64,000 nucleotides of DNA from an uncultured Arenicella sp. GTDB lineage: Bacteria; Pseudomonadota; Gammaproteobacteria; Arenicellales; Arenicellaceae. Of the stretch, positions 58,347 through 64,000 are shown in pieces. Both the position numbers and the translations under genes were made by a program. Numbering within the stretch: position 1 is the first letter of the stretch; every line of letters begins with the position of its first letter. The notes under the pieces are model-generated. The model had not been told where the DNA came from. It saw nothing but the letters and a program-made list of their open reading frames with translations, and did no database searches. The DNA lies in NCBI GenBank assembly GCA_938048185.1, contig CALIVT010000029.1, positions 1-64,000 on the forward strand, given 5' to 3'.

Positions 58347-60494
58347 ATGAGTGTATTCAAATACGAGAAAGATCACGATGGTATCGTAACGGTGACAATG
58401 GATATGAGTGGCCCGGTTAACGCGATGAACGCGGAGTATCACCAGGCCATGGAAGAAACCTTGGCTAAATTGGAGGCCGAGCAAGGCCTAACAGGCGTCG
58501 TATTCGCGTCCGCTAAAAAAGTGTTTTTTGCTGGCGGCGATCTGAACGATTTAGTCGAAGCAGACCCAGCGCAAGCCGAAGAGTTTTTTCAAGCGACCGA
58601 AGCGATGAAACTTGGCTTACGGCGCGTTGAAAAGCTACCAGTGCCGGTTGTTGCTGCTATTAATGGTGCAGCCTTAGGTGGCGGTTATGAGATATGCCTC
58701 GCGTGCAATTATCGACTTGCGTATGATCACAAATCTGTCCAAATCGGGCTGCCTGAGTGTTCGCTTGGGCTGTATCCTGGCGGTGGCGGAGTCGTGCGTT
58801 TGACAAAATTGATTGGTGTCGAGAAAGCGCTTCCCTTTATCCTAGAGAGCAAACGCTTAGTACCGGCTAAAGCATTAGCGGTAGGAATGATCGACGCGAC
58901 AGTAGAGACACTCGAAGAGCTTTTGCCGGCGGCAAAGGCTTATATTATGGCTAACAAAGGTAGTGACGAGGCGGCGGTTCAGCCGTGGGATAGCAAAGGC
59001 TACCGTATTCCCGGTGGCGCTATTAATAGCCCTAAAAATGCTCAACTTGCGGTTATGGCACCTGCTATGTTGACCCAGAAGACTCGAGGTCTAATGCCAC
59101 AAATGACGGCCGCGATGGACGTCGCGTTCCAAGCGTCGATGTTAGACATCGACACGGCGCTTCGCATAGAAGGTCGCGAATTTACTCGCATCGCCACTAA
59201 TTCGGTCGCGAAGAATATGATTTCGACCTTCTTCTTTCAACTGAATAAAATTAATGGAGGCGCGAGTCGTCCGCAAAACCAAGCGAAAAACTTAACGCGC
59301 AAGGTCGGGATTTTGGGCGCGGGCATGATGGGTCAAGGCATCGCTTACGTATCGGCGATGGCCGGAATTGAGGTTGTGTTAAAAGATATCTCACAAGATG
59401 CTGCTGATAAAGGCAAAGCGTATTCGCAGAAATTGTTGGAGAAACGTGTCACGCGTGGGCAAATGGATCAAGCCAAAGCTAACGCGGTATTGGATTTAAT
59501 TTTGGCCACCGATAACAACGAGGACCTTCAGGGTTGTGACCTAATTATCGAAGCGGTGTTCGAAAACATTGGTTTAAAACATAACATTACTAAAGAGATT
59601 GAACCTTACTTATCAAGTGACGGATTCTGGGGGTCAAACACCTCAACATTGCCGATTACCGAGCTTGCGCAGGCCAGCGTTAAACCTGAAAACTTCATTG
59701 GCATTCATTTTTTCTCGCCGGTAGACAAAATGCCGCTGATAGAAATTATCTGTGGTGAACAAACCAGTGACGAAGCCTTAGCTAAGGCGTTCGACTACAC
59801 CATGCAGATACGCAAGACACCGATTGTCGTCAATGACTCTCTCGGTTTTTTCACGTCCAGAACTTTCGGAACGTATTTGGATGAGGCGGCCCACTTATTA
59901 ACCGAGGGCACCAACCCTGTTCGAATTGACGCGGCTGGGCGTGCGATTGGAATGCCGGTTGGGCCACTTCAAATTCAGGATGAAACTAGTTTGGAGCTTT
60001 CTCGCAAGGCCCAAGAAACGTGGGCTGAAATGGGTATCACCGACAAATGGGGCAATGGCGATGTGATTCGTCGCGTGATTAAAGACATGATCACGGATAA
60101 CGGACGAGGTGGGCGGCATCATGGTGGAGGTTATTACGAGTATCATGCGGATGGCACTAAGAATATTTGGCCACCGCTCTACGATTTATATTACAAACCC
60201 GAGTACCAAATTAGCGATGACGATATCCAAGATCGCTTAATGTTTCGCCAAGTGATAGAAGCACTAAAGTGTTTAGAAACGGGTGTGCTCAGATCGGTGG
60301 CCGACGCAAATATCGGATCGATTTTCGGAATTGGCGCCCCGGCACATACCGGTGGTTTTATTCAGTTTGTGAACACCTACGGGTTCGACAAATTCATTGC
60401 TCGTTGTGATGAGCTTCAGGTCAAATACGGTGAGCGCTTTGAATGCCCGGATATTGTGAAACAACATGCGGACAGTGACGAATTGTTCGCTTAG
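58347..60494 (+). CDS. FadB/FadJ-type bifunctional enoyl-CoA hydratase/3-hydroxyacyl-CoA dehydrogenase
   Basis: A 715-residue fusion. N-terminal crotonase domain: VFFAGGDLNDL and AALGGGYEICLACNYRLA (oxyanion hole), GLPECSLGLYPGGGG (catalytic Glu). From about residue 310 the NAD-binding dehydrogenase: VGILGAGMMGQGIAYVSAMA and FIGIHFFSPVDKMPLIEII with the active His; the C-terminal all-helical domain includes RTFGTYLDEAAHLL and AHTGGFIQFVNTYG. GGAGAAAG precedes the ATG at 58347; the frame continues to 58302 without support. It hydrates enoyl-CoA and oxidises the hydroxyacyl-CoA produced, feeding the thiolase. Confidence 0.96.
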   Translation: MSVFKYEKDHDGIVTVTMDMSGPVNAMNAEYHQAMEETLAKLEAEQGLTGVVFASAKKVFFAGGDLNDLVEADPAQAEEFFQATEAMKLGLRRVEKLPVPVVAAINGAALGGGYEICLACNYRLAYDHKSVQIGLPECSLGLYPGGGGVVRLTKLIGVEKALPFILESKRLVPAKALAVGMIDATVETLEELLPAAKAYIMANKGSDEAAVQPWDSKGYRIPGGAINSPKNAQLAVMAPAMLTQKTRGLMPQMTAAMDVAFQASMLDIDTALRIEGREFTRIATNSVAKNMISTFFFQLNKINGGASRPQNQAKNLTRKVGILGAGMMGQGIAYVSAMAGIEVVLKDISQDAADKGKAYSQKLLEKRVTRGQMDQAKANAVLDLILATDNNEDLQGCDLIIEAVFENIGLKHNITKEIEPYLSSDGFWGSNTSTLPITELAQASVKPENFIGIHFFSPVDKMPLIEIICGEQTSDEALAKAFDYTMQIRKTPIVVNDSLGFFTSRTFGTYLDEAAHLLTEGTNPVRIDAAGRAIGMPVGPLQIQDETSLELSRKAQETWAEMGITDKWGNGDVIRRVIKDMITDNGRGGRHHGGGYYEYHADGTKNIWPPLYDLYYKPEYQISDDDIQDRLMFRQVIEALKCLETGVLRSVADANIGSIFGIGAPAHTGGFIQFVNTYGFDKFIARCDELQVKYGERFECPDIVKQHADSDELFA

Positions 60495-60630
60495 ATTGTT
60501 CGCCGTTTAAGCCTTTAGATACGCGCTAATTCGGATCAACGTCTATTGCCCCCCTCGGCTAGCTAACCATTTTTCTAAATAGTGACCGGTAGATATTCTT
60601 TCGTTTAGGAGTTTAGGTTAAGGTATAGCG

Positions 60631-61575
60631 ATGATTTTTAGCTTACTTAAATACTCCATATCAATGGTAGGGTCGGCGTCGAGAATGCCGGGCCGAAGTT
60701 GGTTAACTGAATTAGTTGCTCGCACCACAAGAGGCCTATTTATTAAGGGCCAGCAAAAAGGGTTGTCGTGGCTACGGGCGACAGTTGATAAGGCGTCGGG
60801 TTACCATCCGGCGTTGTCCAAAGTAAGTCATCATACTCGAGCTTTAGCGGGTGTACCGTGCATGTTAGTCAGCCCAAAATCTGGCGCGACATCTGATAAG
60901 GTGATCGTCTACTTTCATGGAGGGGGTTACGTAGCCGGCTCACCGAAAGGGCACCGAACCATTCTGGCTCAATTAGCTCTGGAGACCAAAGGTTTGGTGG
61001 TCGCGGTTGATTACTCCCTGGCGCCCGAGCATCCGTTTCCAGCAGCTCAAAATGACTGCTTCGCGGTCGCTGCATTGGTGTTAAAGACGTATGAGGACAA
61101 GAAAGTAACCTTGGCCGGCGATTCGGCAGGCGGTGCTTTGGCGATAACAACTGCTTTGCAGCTTGCCGACAGCGACTCGGCGCAAGTCGATAATCTTGTA
61201 CTTATTTCACCCTGGGTGGACCCGACGGCTAATAGCGGAACTATGATCACTAATGAGAAGAATGATTTCTTAGTAGGTGAGTTTTTGATCCATAGTTTTG
61301 AGCAGTTGATGCAAGGCCAAGATCAAACCAACCCACAGGTGAATTTTTTGGACGCGCCGTTATCTCAGTTACCGAAAACCTTGGTGCAGTGTGGTTCGGG
61401 TGAAATTTTTTATGATCAAATAGTCGAATTTTGTGACCGTGCTAAAGCGCAAGGTGTTGACCTAGAGCTTCAATCGTATCGAGCGCAGTTTCATGTGTTT
61501 CAGTTGTTCTCAGCGATTTTAAAAGACGCTGAGGACGCGCTTGCTAGGATAGCGAAATTTATCAGTCAAGCTTGA
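60631..61575 (+). CDS. Alpha/beta hydrolase, hormone-sensitive-lipase family
   Basis: A 314-residue esterase/lipase-like protein. HGGGYVAGSPKGHRT (96-110) forms the oxyanion hole, Ser165 in LAGDSAGGALAIT is the nucleophile, Asp262 in GEIFYDQ the acid and His288 in QFHVFQLF the base, a complete triad unlike its relative at 54703. It follows the FadB-type gene by 136 bp on the same strand, so it may release acyl groups that the beta-oxidation enzymes consume. Cytoplasmic, with only a weakly hydrophobic N-terminus. AGTTTAGG precedes the start. Confidence 0.9.
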   Translation: MIFSLLKYSISMVGSASRMPGRSWLTELVARTTRGLFIKGQQKGLSWLRATVDKASGYHPALSKVSHHTRALAGVPCMLVSPKSGATSDKVIVYFHGGGYVAGSPKGHRTILAQLALETKGLVVAVDYSLAPEHPFPAAQNDCFAVAALVLKTYEDKKVTLAGDSAGGALAITTALQLADSDSAQVDNLVLISPWVDPTANSGTMITNEKNDFLVGEFLIHSFEQLMQGQDQTNPQVNFLDAPLSQLPKTLVQCGSGEIFYDQIVEFCDRAKAQGVDLELQSYRAQFHVFQLFSAILKDAEDALARIAKFISQA

Positions 61576-61607
61576 ACGGTTTCGGCCAAATTAATTAGCC
61601 TAATGTA

Positions 61608-63875
61608 TCAAAGAACGGTGCGCAGCGATTGTGTGGTGCTGGCTAACCGTTCGGATACGATTTTAAGCATATAGCGATTAATAGCTGCCGCTAATTGGGG
61701 GGCTTCGGTTTCCATTTTTTTAAGAGATGCGTAGCTAAGCGTGTAGAGGCTTCCGTCGCTGTCGGCTCGTACAATCGCGGTGCGAGGAATGTTTAAAAAG
61801 AACCCAATTTCACCATAAATTGCGCCTTGGCCGGCCCCGTCTACTCTTCGCTCTCTGTTTTCCGAGTCTAGAATATAGGCACTTGCGGTGCATGTATCGA
61901 GTAAAAATACGTCGTTTGATTTTTCGCCGAAGTTTGTCAGTATCTCGCCTTTCTCGACCGTCCGTTGCACAAGGTATTTTTCTAACTGTTCTGGCTCTGA
62001 ATATGAGAAATCTCCGATAACCAATTCTAGAACACTTTTGGACGCACTTGCCTCAATTCGATTGTCGTTTAAGAGATGGTTTTCACACCATTCTAGGCCT
62101 TGGTCAATATCTAGAAATTCTTGTAGATAGTCATTGTTCTCTACGTCAAACCCCCCGCGCGTTAGCTTGTCTAATAGATCAGGTTTTAGCCCCGTTAACA
62201 CCATAAAAACATTGTGCTCTTTGAGCCGTTGAGCCAGCCGCTCAAAGTTCAGGGTGGCCGATGAATCAACCCCTAAGACCTGTGAGAAATCGATCACAAT
62301 GTACTTAAGCTGTAAATCGCTTTTCTCGTTAAATGCAGTCATCACTTCTTTGTAAAGTGAGCCTGCCGTGCCGAAGAACAGAAAACCCTGTAATTTGAAC
62401 AGTCGGATTTTTTCACCACGCAATCTTAAAAACGAGATTTGTTCGGGTCGGCGCACTAGGTTGCTTCTTAGTTGCACTCCGGAAGCTTGGTATTTAACGA
62501 CTTTTATTTGGCTGTAGTTGATTGCAAATAAAACGATCGACGCAAAAATACCAAATAGAATACTTTCGAGGAAGCCTGATAAAACGGAGACTACTAGTAT
62601 CAGCGGAATAACACTGTATTCGACTGCGCCAAATTTACGATATGCTTTAACAAGCCATTCATATAAGAAGCCAGCGGCGATGTAGATTAGTAAAACACCC
62701 AGCACCATTTTGGGGATATAGGCTAATAAGTCTAAACCGAAATAAAAGACCAGTAAGGCAGCCCCAACCGACGCCAGGCCAATTAATTTATTTGGGCGTG
62801 GGTGCAACTCGTGGCACAGTTTTGAGCTACTAATTGACGGTAGGGCAAAGAGCCCCCCGGCTAAGGCGCTAAGCATATTCGCCAACCCTCCAATTCGCAG
62901 CTCTTTGTTTGGATTGAGTTCTGCTCTCGTGCTCAACGCGACCGCGCTAATGCACAGGGTGAACGAGAGCAGTGCAATCAAGCTCATGGTCGCGATACTC
63001 GCTGTATTACCAGACAACGCGCTAAACTCTACTTCAGACCATGCGATACTGCTTACCGGCATGAATAAATTGTCTGGCGTGTTTGACAATGGCCCCAGCA
63101 TGAAGCCGTTTGCTTGCAGTTGGTTGAGGTCGGCGCCGAGCGCCAATGCAGCCCCATAAAACAGCAACGTAGTGCCGACAATGGTGGAGCCAAGTAACAA
63201 ACCGATGTTGACTCTATCAGACATCCAACGCAGCCACGCGCCGATAATGAGCGCGGGCAGCCATTGTAAAACAGTTGTAGCGTCGCTAAAGAGCATTTGG
63301 ACACTATCGATGCTGTCGAGCTTAAATGGCACCAATGAAGTGAGGGTACTCACTAGTAATAGCCAACCAACTGCCGCGAAATAGCCTCCAATCGCAGAAT
63401 AAGGTAAGAATTGTAATAAGCCACCAAGTTTGAAGTAGCCAACAACAATCAATACCAACCCAGCGACGAACGTGGAGATTATGATCGCTGCGAAAACATT
63501 GGTTAATATTTTTTCTGGGCTCATGCCAAGCGGTAGTGACGCCAACAAAAATCCAACCAACAACACCAAAACTGGTGCGGTGTCGTCATCGACTTGAATA
63601 ACGAAGTGAGCAGAGTTGCTCCATATCGTTTGTACCAATCCAACCACTACCAAGCTACTTATTGCTAGTGCAATGCCATGACCGAGATAGGGAGTCAGTT
63701 CTCCGGAGAAAATTAGCGACACATAGCTAATGCTTATGATCACAGCGATTAGACCGGTGAATAACCCCGTGCTGAGAGCACTAAGAGTTGACGTCTGGAC
63801 TACTTTCATTGGGTTGGCTACAAATAGGCGAAGGTTTTTTTGGTCATGCTGGCAAACGTCGTCAACTAAGAGCAT
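61608..63875 (-). CDS. SulP-family anion transporter fused to STAS and cyclic-nucleotide-binding domains
   Basis: A 755-residue protein. The first about 440 residues carry the SLC26/SulP core with about ten to twelve TM helices (PYSAIGGYFAAVGWLLL and LNPNKELRIGGLANMLSALAGG are typical). A STAS domain follows (FKLQGFLFFGTAG, YIVIDFSQVLGVDSSATLNF with the phosphorylatable Ser region). The C-terminus holds a cNMP-type domain (VEKGEILTNFGEKSNDVFLL, GEIGFFLNIPRTAIVRADSD). Likely an inner-membrane transporter of sulfate, bicarbonate or dicarboxylate, gated by a nucleotide. The frame starts at 63875; ATG 63809 (MKVVQ) is an equally good start. It is convergent with the esterase gene. Ligand of the C-terminal domain unknown. 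Confidence 0.9.
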   Translation of the reverse strand: MLLVDDVCQHDQKNLRLFVANPMKVVQTSTLSALSTGLFTGLIAVIISISYVSLIFSGELTPYLGHGIALAISSLVVVGLVQTIWSNSAHFVIQVDDDTAPVLVLLVGFLLASLPLGMSPEKILTNVFAAIIISTFVAGLVLIVVGYFKLGGLLQFLPYSAIGGYFAAVGWLLLVSTLTSLVPFKLDSIDSVQMLFSDATTVLQWLPALIIGAWLRWMSDRVNIGLLLGSTIVGTTLLFYGAALALGADLNQLQANGFMLGPLSNTPDNLFMPVSSIAWSEVEFSALSGNTASIATMSLIALLSFTLCISAVALSTRAELNPNKELRIGGLANMLSALAGGLFALPSISSSKLCHELHPRPNKLIGLASVGAALLVFYFGLDLLAYIPKMVLGVLLIYIAAGFLYEWLVKAYRKFGAVEYSVIPLILVVSVLSGFLESILFGIFASIVLFAINYSQIKVVKYQASGVQLRSNLVRRPEQISFLRLRGEKIRLFKLQGFLFFGTAGSLYKEVMTAFNEKSDLQLKYIVIDFSQVLGVDSSATLNFERLAQRLKEHNVFMVLTGLKPDLLDKLTRGGFDVENNDYLQEFLDIDQGLEWCENHLLNDNRIEASASKSVLELVIGDFSYSEPEQLEKYLVQRTVEKGEILTNFGEKSNDVFLLDTCTASAYILDSENRERRVDGAGQGAIYGEIGFFLNIPRTAIVRADSDGSLYTLSYASLKKMETEAPQLAAAINRYMLKIVSERLASTTQSLRTVL

Positions 63876-64000
63876 GAGTCAGATTCTGTCTCGCTGGATG
63901 TTAGCAAACTTAAGCCGACCTATGTGTAAATCTGACGTGAGTAAATGGTGGCGCTTACAAGTTAATTTTAGCCGATGTTTTTCGGCTAAAACAAAAGGTG
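63876..64000. other. Window edge, 125 bp without a visible gene
   Basis: I see no gene start or RNA in this remainder. A TTTTAGCCGA/TCGGCTAAAA inverted pair lies at about 63965-63991. Confidence 0.4.

Overview
The window looks like a chromosomal segment of a gammaproteobacterium, probably a free-living, possibly marine heterotroph. The infC-rpmI-rplT-pheS-pheT-ihfA-merR order, the glnK-amtB pair, a ComM protein, a type II EF-G, two encoded-CCA tRNAs and sigma-54/NtrC-type signals all fit that group. I estimate base composition as moderate (high 40s % GC); I did not compute it. There is no CRISPR array, prophage or intact insertion sequence. The only mobile-element trace is a short IS256-type transposase remnant next to a tRNA-Asn gene.

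Layout. 1-8 kb is accessory in character: a 2Fe-2S ferredoxin, a nitroreductase, a ketoacyl synthase III-like enzyme followed by a seven-helix membrane protein ending in a Fis-type DNA-binding helix-turn-helix, a PLP aminotransferase, and an AraC regulator divergent from an exported isochorismatase-fold hydrolase. 8-15.7 kb holds tRNA-Asn, a FimT/GspH pseudopilin, uvrB, a YHS protein, a histidine kinase/double-receiver response regulator pair and a TSUP permease. 15.7-24.6 kb is a FecI/FecR/TonB-receptor signalling set followed by an aminotransferase, a glutamate-dehydrogenase-family enzyme and a dicarboxylate/amino-acid symporter, which together suggest amino-acid or peptide acquisition and catabolism. 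24.8-31.8 kb holds a DUF937 protein, tRNA-Val and the translation operon from infC (AUA start) to ihfA and a MerR regulator. 32-35 kb is a nitrogen module: a TorF-type porin and glnK-amtB diverge from a shared region with two near-identical sigma-54 promoters facing outward and an NtrC-like palindrome between them. A 3 x 127-bp tandem repeat follows amtB.

35-44 kb holds a LysR regulator, comM, two paralogous small proteins of unknown family, EF-G2 behind a probable transcription attenuator, a repeat-bearing putative lipoprotein and a Xre/MbcA-RES toxin-antitoxin pair. 44-54.6 kb holds a P-domain/C25 (gingipain-like) protease, a DMT permease, sucCD, an epimerase-like gene whose start codon abuts the sucCD terminator, a ClC transporter and a phosphomannomutase/phosphoglucomutase. 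54.7-64 kb is a lipid or short-acyl-CoA utilisation module (AraC regulator, thiolase, FadB-type bifunctional enzyme, two HSL-family hydrolases) ending with a SulP-STAS-cyclic-nucleotide-binding fusion.

The most interesting candidates are: (1) the ketosynthase plus 7TM-HTH pair, which could be a compact signal synthase/membrane receptor-regulator; (2) the TonB receptor with an in-frame second ribosome binding site, start codon and signal peptide after its STN domain; (3) the mirror-image sigma-54 control region joining a porin to glnK-amtB. All three are inferences from sequence that need experimental testing.
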